A stretch of DNA of 64,000 nucleotides from Gracilimonas amylolytica (GTDB lineage: Bacteria > Bacteroidota > Rhodothermia > Balneolales > Balneolaceae), in NCBI RefSeq assembly GCF_002911695.1, contig NZ_PQBS01000032.1, forward strand, positions 1-64,000. The letters run 5' to 3'. A program made the translations under genes and the position numbers. Positions within the stretch are counted from its first letter, which is position 1, and each line of letters begins with the position of its first letter. Shown here one piece after another: positions 18,022 through 26,546 of this stretch. The notes under the pieces were generated by a model. It did not search any database, had not been told where the DNA came from, and worked only from the letters and a program-made list of their open reading frames with translations.

Positions 18022-20850
18022 CTATTTAGACAAATACAAGCTCTTGAACTCATACGGTTTCTTGAAGTGCTCGTCATTGAAGTCCTTCGCGAAGTAGATA
18101 CTTTCACCTGTGGACTTCATCTCCGGCCCCAGTTCTTTCTTCACTTCCGGGAATTTATCGAATGGGAACACCGGCTCTTTGATGGCCCAGTTCTCCAGCT
18201 TCGAGGTCAGGTCAAACTCGGTCAGTTTTGCCCCAAGCATCACTTTCACACCAATGGCAGCTTCCGGTCGCTGTGTGGCTTTGGCCAGGAAGGGGATGGT
18301 TCGCGTGGTTCGAGGATTTGCTTCCAGCACATACACCTTGTCATCCTTGACGGCATACTGCACATTCAGGAACCCGAGGATCTCCATGTTTTCAGCAATC
18401 TTCTCCTGATATTCTTCGATGGTTTTTATGATCTCATCGCTTAGTGAATAGGGAGGCAGAACTGCCGTGGAATCCCCTGAGTGAACCCCGGCCGGCTCGA
18501 TATGCTGCATGATGCCCGCAATATGAAGCTGATCGCCATCGAACACGGAATCCACATCCACCTCAATAGCGTGCTCCAGGTATTTGTCGATCAGGAAAGC
18601 ATTCTCGGGATGCGTTTTCAGAATATTGGCTACATATTTCCGCAGCTCTTCTTCTTTCACCGCGATCCGCATGCCTTGCCCGCCGAGTACATAACTTGGT
18701 CGAATCAGTACCGGATAACCGATCCGGTCAGCGATCTTAACCGCTTCTTCCACTTCATGGGCCGTACCATATTCAGGGAAGGGGATATCCAGCTTCTTCA
18801 GGAATTTCGAGAACTCTCCGCGGTCTTCAGCAAAGTCGATCATGGCGAAATCGGTTCCAAAGATCTTAATGCCTTCTTCCACAAAACGTTTTCCAAGCTT
18901 GAGGGCTGTTTGACCACCCACCTGCAAGATCACTCCTTCCGGTTTTTCATGGTCGATGATATCCAGCACACGCTCCCAATACACCGGCTCAAAGTAGAGC
19001 TTGTCGGCGAAATCGAAGTCGGTGGACACGGTCTCAGGATTACAGTTCACCATGATAGCTTCATAACCCATTTCCTTGGCGGCCAACACCGCGTGCGTGC
19101 AGGAGTAATCAAATTCTATACCCTGACCAATGCGGTTCGGGCCACTTCCCAGGATCAGCACTTTTTTCTTATCGGTGACTTCACTTTCGTTTTCACCTTC
19201 ATAAGCAGAATAGTAGTACGGGGTCTGCGCCGGGAATTCGGCCGCACAGGTATCTACCATTTTAAAGGAAGGGGTGAGGCCCAATTCTTTTCGGCGGTCA
19301 CGGACTTTCTTGTCATCCACTTTCTCACCGCTTTTGCTTAGCAAGTAAGCGATCTGCGAGTCAGAGAAACCGGCTTGTTTCAGCTCAAAGAAATCGTCCT
19401 TGGTGATCTCTTTCAGGCTTTGCCCTTCGGTTCTATTTTCCAGCGAGACCATATACCGGATCTGCTGCAGGAACCACGGATCTACTTTGGTGATATCGGC
19501 AATTTCTTCAACCGAAGCCCCCATTTTGAAAGCATTACGGATCTGCATCGAGCGATCCCAGTAGGGCTTCAGCAAGCGTTCACGGACCGTTTTTCGATCA
19601 AATTCCTCGTAGCCGTCAGCACCTAATCCATCACGTCCCACTTCCAGTGATTGCCACGCTTTGTTCAGAGCTTCCGGGAAATTTCGCCCAATGGACATCA
19701 CTTCTCCAACTGCTTTCATCTGGGTTGAAAGCTCTTCATCCACGCCCGGGAATTTATCGAAGTTGAAGCGTGGTATTTTGCAGACCACGTAATCGATACT
19801 CGGTTCAAAACAAGCGGATGTGGTTCCGGTGATCTGATTCTTAAGCTCATCCAATGTGTAGCCCACGGCCAGCTTCGTCGCTACTTTCGCGATCGGGTAT
19901 CCTGTGGCTTTGGAGGCAAGGGCTGATGAGCGGCTCACTCTTGGGTTGATCTCGATGGCGACCAATCGGTCACTTCCGGGTTCCATAGCAAACTGCACGT
20001 TACAGCCGCCCGCGAAAGTTCCGATAGAGCGCATCATCTTGATGGCTGCGTCCCGCATGTGTTGCAGTTGTTTGTCACTTAATGTTTGAGTTGGTGCCAC
20101 GGTCACCGAATCTCCGGTGTGAACACCCATCGGATCCATGTTCTCGATGGAGCAGATGATGATCACGTTGTCGTTGGCATCGCGCAGTAACTCCAGTTCA
20201 TATTCCTTCCACCCAAAAATAGATTCCTCGATCAGTACCTGATGCACCGGACTCATTTCCAGTCCGCGCAGTACTTTTCGCTCAAACTCATCCTCATTCC
20301 ATACGATACCTCCACCGGCACCACCCATGGTGAATGATGGTCGGATCACGATCGGTAAACCGCCAAGCTCTTCCTTGATCTCCTTTGCATCCAGCAGCGA
20401 TTGAGCCGTTCTACTTTTACACTGCTCGATCCCGATCTCTTCCATCTTATCACGGAACAGCTGTCTGTCTTCGGTCAGCTCAACCGCATCAATATCTACC
20501 CCAATGATCTGAATGTCGTTCTCTTTCCAGAAATTCTCTTTTTCAAGATCACGGCAAAGGTTCAGTCCTGTTTGCCCACCCATGGTTGGGAGTACGGCAT
20601 CGGGTTTTTCCTTGGCTACAATTTCACGGATGGAGTCGGTGGTCATCGGCAGCATGTACACGGCATCGGCCATGATCGGATCCGTCATGATCGTCGCCGG
20701 ATTCGAGTTGATAAGTACAATTTCATAACCCTCTTCCTGAAGAGAGCGGCAGGCCTGAGAGCCGGAATAATCAAATTCGCAAGCCTGACCAATTACAATA
20801 GGTCCTGAACCAATGATCAAAATTTTATGAATGTCGTCGCGTCTGGGCAT
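18022..20850 (-). CDS. carB: Carbamoyl-phosphate synthase large subunit, lacking allosteric domain
   Basis: 942 aa. Makes carbamoyl phosphate from bicarbonate, ammonia (channelled from CarA) and two ATP, for pyrimidines and arginine. Both ATP-grasp halves are complete ([22 protein letters not shown] and [58 protein letters not shown]). The E. coli protein is about 1073 aa; the missing 130 residues are the C-terminal MGS-like domain that binds UMP, IMP and ornithine. The end is natural (stop then terminator), so this is a shorter subtype rather than a truncation. Lies 56 bases after carA. Confidence 0.96.
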   Translation of the reverse strand: MPRRDDIHKILIIGSGPIVIGQACEFDYSGSQACRSLQEEGYEIVLINSNPATIMTDPIMADAVYMLPMTTDSIREIVAKEKPDAVLPTMGGQTGLNLCRDLEKENFWKENDIQIIGVDIDAVELTEDRQLFRDKMEEIGIEQCKSRTAQSLLDAKEIKEELGGLPIVIRPSFTMGGAGGGIVWNEDEFERKVLRGLEMSPVHQVLIEESIFGWKEYELELLRDANDNVIIICSIENMDPMGVHTGDSVTVAPTQTLSDKQLQHMRDAAIKMMRSIGTFAGGCNVQFAMEPGSDRLVAIEINPRVSRSSALASKATGYPIAKVATKLAVGYTLDELKNQITGTTSACFEPSIDYVVCKIPRFNFDKFPGVDEELSTQMKAVGEVMSIGRNFPEALNKAWQSLEVGRDGLGADGYEEFDRKTVRERLLKPYWDRSMQIRNAFKMGASVEEIADITKVDPWFLQQIRYMVSLENRTEGQSLKEITKDDFFELKQAGFSDSQIAYLLSKSGEKVDDKKVRDRRKELGLTPSFKMVDTCAAEFPAQTPYYYSAYEGENESEVTDKKKVLILGSGPNRIGQGIEFDYSCTHAVLAAKEMGYEAIMVNCNPETVSTDFDFADKLYFEPVYWERVLDIIDHEKPEGVILQVGGQTALKLGKRFVEEGIKIFGTDFAMIDFAEDRGEFSKFLKKLDIPFPEYGTAHEVEEAVKIADRIGYPVLIRPSYVLGGQGMRIAVKEEELRKYVANILKTHPENAFLIDKYLEHAIEVDVDSVFDGDQLHIAGIMQHIEPAGVHSGDSTAVLPPYSLSDEIIKTIEEYQEKIAENMEILGFLNVQYAVKDDKVYVLEANPRTTRTIPFLAKATQRPEAAIGVKVMLGAKLTEFDLTSKLENWAIKEPVFPFDKFPEVKKELGPEMKSTGESIYFAKDFNDEHFKKPYEFKSLYLSK

Positions 20851-20906
20851 TTTGAGTTTCGTTATTTGTTAATTCGTTATTGGTAATTCGGTGTTAGGTT
20901 GGTTGC

Positions 20907-22010
20907 TTACTTCTGCTCTTTCATCATGTCGATAAACTGATCGAACAGGTACGCTGAATCATGCGGACCGGGGGATGCCTCCGGGTGATATTGAACCGAA
21001 AACCCGGGAAAGTTCTTGAACTTCAATCCTTCAATGGTATTGTCGTTCAGGTTAATGTGGGTGACTTCAGCAATCTTCTCATCGAGAGAATCTTCATCGA
21101 CTGCAAACCCATGATTCTGGGTTGATATTTCAACCAGTCCTGTCTCAAGGTTTTTCACAGGTTGATTGGCTCCGCGGTGTCCTACAAACATCTTGGTAGT
21201 TTTGAGGCCTTCGCTTAGAGCCATTAACTGGTGGCCGAGGCAGATGCCAAACATCGGCTTTCCGGTTTCCTTGGCGTAATTCACAGCTTCGAGAGCATAC
21301 TCAGCTGTTGCGGTGGGGTCGCCCGGACCGTTGCTGAAAAAATATCCGTCCGCTTCCCATTCTTTGATCTCATCCACCGAAGTTTTAGCCGGAAAGATCC
21401 GCAGTGTACAACCGCGTTTATTCAAATTATTAATGATGTTCTGCTTGATGCCATAATCGAAGGCGGCAACTCTGAATTCATCTTCGCCATTCACGGTCTG
21501 CGCTTCGGACCGGGTGACTTTGGTAGCCAGTTCAAGACCTTCCATGTCGTCCCAATCTTTGGCCATTTGAACAAGCTTATCCTCATCCATTTCTGTGCTG
21601 GAGATCACCGCGTTCATGACTCCTTTTTCGCGAACATGGCGTACGAGCTTCCGGGTATCAACTCCTGAAATTCCCGTGATCTCATTATCCTCGAGATATT
21701 CCTGAAGGCTTCGGTCCGCCATGGTGTTACTATACTCATGAGAGAAGGCCCGGCAGATAATACCTGCCACCATCACTTTTCGGGCTTCATCATCGCGTGG
21801 CTGGGTTCCGTAGTTGCCTATGTGCGGATAGGTCATCATCATTAGCTGACCGTAATAACTTGGGTCGGTGAAGATCTCCTGATAGCCGGTCATGCTGGTG
21901 TTAAAACACAGTTCACCACCGGTGATACCTTTATGGCCAACGGCTTTCCCGTGAACCACGGTTCCGTCGCTAAGTGCAAGTATGGCTTTTTTTCTTTCGT
22001 TTAATGACAT
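20907..22010 (-). CDS. carA: Carbamoyl-phosphate synthase small (glutaminase) subunit
   Basis: 367 aa. Hydrolyses glutamine and passes ammonia to CarB. N-terminal CarA domain (DGTVVHGKAVG, FNTSMTGYQEIFTDPSY) and C-terminal class I amidotransferase with nucleophile Cys in GICLGHQ and His/Glu in YHPEASPGPHDS. The start lies 3 bases after the stop of a leader ORF that passes through an intrinsic terminator, suggesting attenuation and translational coupling (see leader entries). Confidence 0.96.
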   Translation of the reverse strand: MSLNERKKAILALSDGTVVHGKAVGHKGITGGELCFNTSMTGYQEIFTDPSYYGQLMMMTYPHIGNYGTQPRDDEARKVMVAGIICRAFSHEYSNTMADRSLQEYLEDNEITGISGVDTRKLVRHVREKGVMNAVISSTEMDEDKLVQMAKDWDDMEGLELATKVTRSEAQTVNGEDEFRVAAFDYGIKQNIINNLNKRGCTLRIFPAKTSVDEIKEWEADGYFFSNGPGDPTATAEYALEAVNYAKETGKPMFGICLGHQLMALSEGLKTTKMFVGHRGANQPVKNLETGLVEISTQNHGFAVDEDSLDEKIAEVTHINLNDNTIEGLKFKNFPGFSVQYHPEASPGPHDSAYLFDQFIDMMKEQK

Positions 22011-22013
22011 GGG

Positions 22014-22319
22014 TTAGATATAGTTCTGGTTTGGTGAAATTGGTTGTTGGATAAATCTTGTCACAAGCGAGCCGCTTGCGTCAGGTTTTGGCTGGATAGG
22101 TTGAGCGCCAAGACGGTAAAGACGCTGAGCGTCATACCCAGTCCTTAAGGTGTAATTCAGCATCTCGCTCCATACGCTCTGCGTTGGAGCGGGTTGATTA
22201 CGAAACAGAGCGTCGTAATCAGGCAGGAATGGAATTTTTAGCTCAAAAAAAATCCGACTACGGAAACCGCGTCGGATTTGAAAAATGATATGGGCAAATA
22301 ATAATGCCATCAATTGCAC
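22014..22319 (-). CDS. carA leader ORF (candidate attenuation peptide)
   Basis: Up to 101 codons from GTG 22319; TTG 22313 (8 bases after GGAGG) or ATG 22310 are better spaced starts. The first codons are U-rich (for Leu, Phe, Ile), then the frame runs through the terminator hairpin and stops 3 bases before carA ATG. The product is not a recognisable folded protein, and its distal part is built of small hairpin repeats. The layout matches the enterobacterial pyrBI leader, where ribosome-RNA polymerase coupling at high or low UTP decides termination. Function is inferred from architecture. Confidence 0.5.
   Translation of the reverse strand: MQLMALLFAHIIFQIRRGFRSRIFFELKIPFLPDYDALFRNQPAPTQSVWSEMLNYTLRTGYDAQRLYRLGAQPIQPKPDASGSLVTRFIQQPISPNQNYI
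22064..22220. repeat. Cluster of four short hairpins in carA leader
   Basis: Stems at 22064-22078 (CAAGCG/CGCTTG), 22121-22133 (GACG/CGTC), 22166-22191 (CGCTCCA/TGGAGCG with inner ACGC/GCGT) and 22196-22220 (GATTACGA/TCGTAATC). They look like REP-type palindromes inserted between the attenuator and carA, and the leader ORF stays open across all of them. Confidence 0.6.
22243..22279 (-). terminator. Attenuator terminator in carA leader
   Basis: Arms at 22250-22258 and 22271-22279 form a perfect 9-bp stem (AAATCCGAC with GTCGGATTT), with a further CGG/CCG inner stem, followed on the minus strand by eight T. It lies about 235 bases upstream of carA, between the putative promoter and the gene. 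Confidence 0.85.
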
Positions 22320-22408
22320 GACCTCCTTTTTTGGGCGTGCGTTGTCAGTGCTTCAAAGCTATGGATTGCTAAATCGTTAATTTTGGTACGAGCTTTTTTG
22401 AAGTTTGC

Positions 22409-22439
22409 CTAAGATAAGGAGCGGGAATATTGGATTCAA
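22409..22439 (-). promoter_or_regulatory. Candidate carA promoter
   Basis: On the minus strand, TTG (22439-22437), 20 bases, then TATCTTAG (22416-22409), close to the Bacteroidota TTG-N19-21-TAnnTTTG pattern. It would start RNA near 22402, giving about 160 nt of leader up to the terminator. Strong GGAGG at 22321-22326 follows. Confidence 0.45.
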
Positions 22440-22579
22440 TTTTTGATTGAAGTATTTACGAACCTGTCCCGGAGTTTCACTTTTAGTATTGGGTTTTGAA
22501 TCACGGATTATGGGTATTTATAGATGAACGCGGATTTTCTAACTATTCCGTAAAATCCTCTAATCCGCGATTTAAACCC
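22440..22579. other. Remainder of carA upstream gap
   Basis: The 569-base gene-free stretch 22011-22579 holds the carA leader and promoter candidates; this remaining part shows no ORF, terminator or repeat that I can support. Confidence 0.4.
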
Positions 22580-22930
22580 TCAGCTAAACTTCCTGGAACT
22601 CGGCGTCTCCTTCACCAAAGAACCCGTTAAAGCAGCCAACCCACTGACCAATCCACCCAGAATGCCTGTGACCAAAACCACTATGATCGGGGAGCCAACC
22701 GAAAGCATCTCTGCAATGCGGGTGGAAAGTATGGCATCGTTGGCAAGGTGAATGTAGAGCGCTTGCCCGCCCCAAAGCAGGAACAGGGCTAAAAACCCCA
22801 AGCCAAAAGATACCAACGCTTTTTTATTGAAAACATATCCAAAGATCAACCCGGGAATGGCAATACTCCACCAGGGTAAGAACAGGTTCAATAAAAAAGC
22901 ACTAATTAAGATAGCAGCAGCAAGAAGCAT
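22580..22930 (-). CDS. Small hydrophobic membrane protein
   Basis: 116 aa from ATG 22930, with GAAAGA just upstream; a longer reading to 23065 would run into the divergent gene and adds a sequence unlike a membrane protein. Four hydrophobic segments (about residues 1-20, 22-35, 38-58, 80-106), with a Gly-rich last helix (ILGGLVSGLAALTGSL). Family unknown to me. Confidence 0.65.
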   Translation of the reverse strand: MLLAAAILISAFLLNLFLPWWSIAIPGLIFGYVFNKKALVSFGLGFLALFLLWGGQALYIHLANDAILSTRIAEMLSVGSPIIVVLVTGILGGLVSGLAALTGSLVKETPSSRKFS

Positions 22931-23063
22931 TCTTTCAACATTAATTTGAGTTAAGGCCTGAAGTGTACCAATAATTTTTAAAAGCTGTAACTGTATCAGA
23001 TCAATTTTGGAATTCTGTCTTTTTGGAATGAAATTCAGCCAAATTAAACCCACACTTTGTGTC

Positions 23064-24278
23064 ATGAAATTTCGCCATTTACCCCTTCTACTCCTTTTTA
23101 TTCTGCCTATCTCCGTACTAGCCCAGGAAGTCTACTATCCCGGCACCTGGGGAAATTGGGAGAAACGTTCACCTGAAGAAATCGGCCTTAACGCCGATAA
23201 AATTCAGGAAGCCATTGAGTACGCTCAGGCAAATGAGACAAGTAATCCCCGCAGTATGGAGGAGAATCATTATGGCACCTTTGGTCGTGAACCCTTTGGG
23301 GATGGTATAGGCCCATTCAAGGACAGGGGACCTCAAACGGGCATTATCATCAAAGATGGATACATCGTAGCCGAATGGGGGGAGCCGTTTCGTGTGGACA
23401 TGACGCACAGTGTGACCAAAAGTTTCCTTACAACTACCATTGGGGTTGCCTATGATCGCGGGCTGATCCGGGATGTGAATGATAAAGTGGATCCATATAT
23501 GGCTCCCATCTACCTTATGGAATGGGATAACAATCAAAACAAAGCAGATACTTATAAAGAGCCTAAAGTTTTTGAGCCCTTCAAGGGAGAACATAACTCC
23601 AAGATCACCTGGAATCACCTGCTTCGGCAGACTTCTGATTGGGAGGGCACATTATGGGGTAAGCCGGACTGGGCCGACCGACCATCCGGAGATCGCTCCG
23701 AATGGATGACCCGCGTACGGCACGAACCGGGTACCGAATTTGAATACAATGATGTAAGAGTGAATGTTCTGGCTTTGGCTGCTATGAATGTATTACGCGA
23801 GCCGCTTCCCAAAGTACTTCGTGAAGAAGTAATGGATAAGATCGGAGCGTCCCCTACCTGGAGATGGATGGGGTATGAGAATTCATGGGTGATCATAGAT
23901 GGTCAACAAATGCAGGCCGTGAGCGGTGGGGGTCACTGGGGTGGCGGCATGTTCATCAGTGCCCGCGACCAGGCTCGATTTGGGCTACTGACTCTAAGAA
24001 ATGGAAAATGGAAAGACCAGCAGATCATTTCTGAGGAATGGAATAAAATGGCTCAAACCCCCACCGAAGCCAACACCAATTACGGTTTTATGAACTGGTT
24101 TTTGAATGTCAATAAAGACCGGTTGCCAAGTGCCCCAACTTCAGCATTCTTCCATCTTGGCTCCGGAGTTAATATGGTGTACGTAGATCAGGCAAATGAA
24201 CTTGTTATAGTGGCCCGCTGGATCGAAAGTGATGCTATGGATGGGGTGGTTAAACGAGTTTTGGAGGCTATGGAGTGA
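23064..24278 (+). CDS. Secreted serine hydrolase (class C beta-lactamase family)
   Basis: 404 aa from ATG 23064; a start at 23007 only adds a non-signal stretch. Signal peptide ends near VLAQE. The catalytic SxxK is SVTK in THSVTKSFL and the YxN is YND; a Gly-rich strand GGHWGGGM takes the place of the KTG region. Members include D-aminopeptidases, esterases and PBP-like hydrolases, so substrate is open. Exported to periplasm. Confidence 0.87.
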   Translation: MKFRHLPLLLLFILPISVLAQEVYYPGTWGNWEKRSPEEIGLNADKIQEAIEYAQANETSNPRSMEENHYGTFGREPFGDGIGPFKDRGPQTGIIIKDGYIVAEWGEPFRVDMTHSVTKSFLTTTIGVAYDRGLIRDVNDKVDPYMAPIYLMEWDNNQNKADTYKEPKVFEPFKGEHNSKITWNHLLRQTSDWEGTLWGKPDWADRPSGDRSEWMTRVRHEPGTEFEYNDVRVNVLALAAMNVLREPLPKVLREEVMDKIGASPTWRWMGYENSWVIIDGQQMQAVSGGGHWGGGMFISARDQARFGLLTLRNGKWKDQQIISEEWNKMAQTPTEANTNYGFMNWFLNVNKDRLPSAPTSAFFHLGSGVNMVYVDQANELVIVARWIESDAMDGVVKRVLEAME

Positions 24279-24385
24279 TCTAGTAAAATCCCTTTTCAAA
24301 CATAGTCGGACAGGAATTCAATATAATTATGTTATCCGGTTGAGTTAATAGTTCCGAAATCCTACATCATATCACCAAATTACCC

Positions 24386-25033
24386 ATGAATAAAACAGCG
24401 ATCGTTATAGGTGCTACAGGATTGGTCGGATCTGAAGGATTGAATCTGCTTCTGGAAGATGAGCACTATCAAAAGGTCAAAGTCTTTCACAGACGAAGTA
24501 CCGGTATTAACCACCCTAAACTGGAAGAGCATATAATCGATTTCGACAAGATCCATGAATGGAAAGACCTGATCACAGGTGATGAATTGTACTCTGCTCT
24601 GGGCACCACGATTAAGAAGGCCGGAAGTGAGGAGAGGCAATACACCATTGACTACACCTACCAATATGAGGTTGCAAAGGCCGCTGCAGAAAACGGTGTG
24701 AAAAAATATTCCCTGGTTTCATCAGCCGGTGCTAATCACCGATCAAGGGTATTCTATTCCCGCCTCAAAGGTGAACTGGATGACGATGTTAAAGCCCTGC
24801 CTTTGGATGTTATCACGATCATGAGGCCGTCCATTTTGGTCGGCGTTCGTAATGAAAGCAGACCGGGAGAATCTGTTGGTCTATTTTTTATGTCCTTTTT
24901 AACCAAACTGCCCGGCTTAAAGAAATACCGTCCTATCCCCGGAAAAACAGTGGCTCAGGGAATGATCAATTCGATGCATAAATGTCCACCGGGATACCAC
25001 ATCTTTGAACTGGATGAGATCTTTCATTTATAG
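24386..25033 (+). CDS. NAD(P)-binding Rossmann protein (TIP30/HIM1-like)
   Basis: 215 aa atypical SDR-like protein. Dinucleotide-binding GATGLVGSEGL near the start; LGTTIKKAG, then YSLVSSAGAN and YSRLKGELD, which places a Tyr/Lys-type pair differently from classical SDRs. Ends with an IPGKTVAQGM stretch typical of NAD(P)H-binding oxidoreductase-like proteins. Substrate unknown. Confidence 0.85.
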   Translation: MNKTAIVIGATGLVGSEGLNLLLEDEHYQKVKVFHRRSTGINHPKLEEHIIDFDKIHEWKDLITGDELYSALGTTIKKAGSEERQYTIDYTYQYEVAKAAAENGVKKYSLVSSAGANHRSRVFYSRLKGELDDDVKALPLDVITIMRPSILVGVRNESRPGESVGLFFMSFLTKLPGLKKYRPIPGKTVAQGMINSMHKCPPGYHIFELDEIFHL

Positions 25034-25047
25034 CAGACCTATGTCAT

Positions 25048-25097
25048 TTCCACAGGCAGTAGAGACGCTATGCATCGCGTCTCTACTGCCTGTGGAA
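25048..25097. repeat. Perfect inverted repeat with GTAGAGACGC arms
   Basis: Arms of 21 bases, 25048-25068 and 25077-25097, pair perfectly around an 8-base loop containing ATGCAT. The core GTAGAGACGC...GCGTCTCTAC is of a type dispersed in many bacterial genomes. No U-tract follows, so a role as terminator is not clear. Confidence 0.85.
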
Positions 25098-25161
25098 AGC
25101 CTATTTTCAATTTGCAGGCTGATTAGTTACTATCCCTAAACTGCAATTTTACTCTCCTGCT

Positions 25162-26445
25162 ATGAAAAAAACCTTTCTGCTATTCTTAATTTCATTTATT
25201 TCAATATCTGCCAATGCCCAAAACCTTAAACAGATCATTGACCAAAAAGCGAATGACATTGAGGAACAGGTCATAGAATGGCGGCGGCATTTTCATGAAA
25301 ATCCGGAGCTCTCTAACCGTGAATTTGAAACAGCTGCTTATATCGCAGAGTATCTGAATGAGCTGGGGTTGGAAGTAGAAACCGAGGTGGCCCACACCGG
25401 TGTTGTTGCAATTTTGGAGGGAGGCAAACCGGGCCCCGTGATCGGTTTACGTGCCGATATTGATGGTCTGCCTGTCACAGAACGCAATGACCTCCCTTTT
25501 AAATCCATAGCCACCGGAATGTATCAGGGGAAAGAAGTTGGGGTGATGCATGCCTGTGGCCACGACACCCATATTGCCATCTTAATGGGTGTGGCTAAGA
25601 TCTTAATAGATATGAAAGATGAGATCAAAGGAACAGTCAAATTCATCTTTCAACCCGCTGAAGAAGGAGCCCCCGTTGGTGAAGAGGGAGGGGCGAAATT
25701 GATGGTGGAAGAAGGAGTGCTTGAAAATCCTGATGTGGATGCCATTTTTGGCCTTCATATCTGGGATAGTACCCCGGTTGGCACCATTGGTTACCGGTCG
25801 GAAGGCATCATGGCAAGTGTTAACAGTTTCAGTGTGGAAATTAAGGGAAAACAGGCCCACGGATCTGCACCATGGGCGGGTATTGATCCGATCGTGACCG
25901 CAGCACAGATCATCAACAATGCACAGACGATTGTGAGCCGCAGCATGCCTTTGACTAAACAAGCGGCTGTGGTAACCTTTGGTAAAATTGAAGGTGGCGT
26001 TCGCCATAATATCATTCCGGAATCTGTAAGTATGGAAGGAACCATTCGGGCGCTGGATGAAGACATGCGTCAACTCATCTTTAAACGACTGGAAACTATC
26101 GTCCAAAACACGGCTAAAAGTAACGGAGCTACTGCAGAGCTAACTATCTATGACGGATATCCGATTACCTATAACGACCCGGAATTAACTACCATGATGG
26201 CTCCAACCTTGGAAGAAGTGACTGACGGAAATGCCCGGATCATGGATGCAGTTACCGGAGCAGAGGATTTCTCTTTCTTTCAGAAAGAGGTTCCCGGCCT
26301 GTATTTCTTCCTGGGTGGAAAGTCGCCTGATGTGGAATCCGGCGGCCACCACACTCCCGATTTTTACGTGGATGAAAGTGCCATGAAGCTGGGTGTCCGG
26401 GCTATGAGTAACCTGGTGATCGATTACATGAACAAAGTGAAATAG
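25162..26445 (+). CDS. Secreted M20 amidohydrolase
   Basis: 427 aa. Signal peptide to about SANAQ, then an M20D peptidase/N-acyl-amino-acid hydrolase. Metal ligands are in HACGHDTHIA, FQPAEEG (Glu pair) and GLHIWDS, with the late His in GGHHTPDF. Length and motifs match IAA-amino acid hydrolase/aminoacylase-like enzymes. Periplasmic release of amino acids from acylated forms is likely; the exact substrate is not shown. Confidence 0.92.
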   Translation: MKKTFLLFLISFISISANAQNLKQIIDQKANDIEEQVIEWRRHFHENPELSNREFETAAYIAEYLNELGLEVETEVAHTGVVAILEGGKPGPVIGLRADIDGLPVTERNDLPFKSIATGMYQGKEVGVMHACGHDTHIAILMGVAKILIDMKDEIKGTVKFIFQPAEEGAPVGEEGGAKLMVEEGVLENPDVDAIFGLHIWDSTPVGTIGYRSEGIMASVNSFSVEIKGKQAHGSAPWAGIDPIVTAAQIINNAQTIVSRSMPLTKQAAVVTFGKIEGGVRHNIIPESVSMEGTIRALDEDMRQLIFKRLETIVQNTAKSNGATAELTIYDGYPITYNDPELTTMMAPTLEEVTDGNARIMDAVTGAEDFSFFQKEVPGLYFFLGGKSPDVESGGHHTPDFYVDESAMKLGVRAMSNLVIDYMNKVK

Positions 26446-26546
26446 CCTTATTGCTTCTATATGTTATGGGCTATGTAAGCATTTACATGAGAAAAAGTCC
26501 TCAGTGATCTTTATCATTCATTCAATGAATAAAACTAAACTCACTT

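Noticed and set aside
18481-19341. 286-aa open frame on the plus strand opposite carB
   Set aside because: Antisense shadow of a conserved gene; composition is not protein-like and no start signal is present.
20851-20906. Repeated CGTTATT-like words between carA and carB
   Set aside because: Too short and degenerate to support a repeat or regulatory site.
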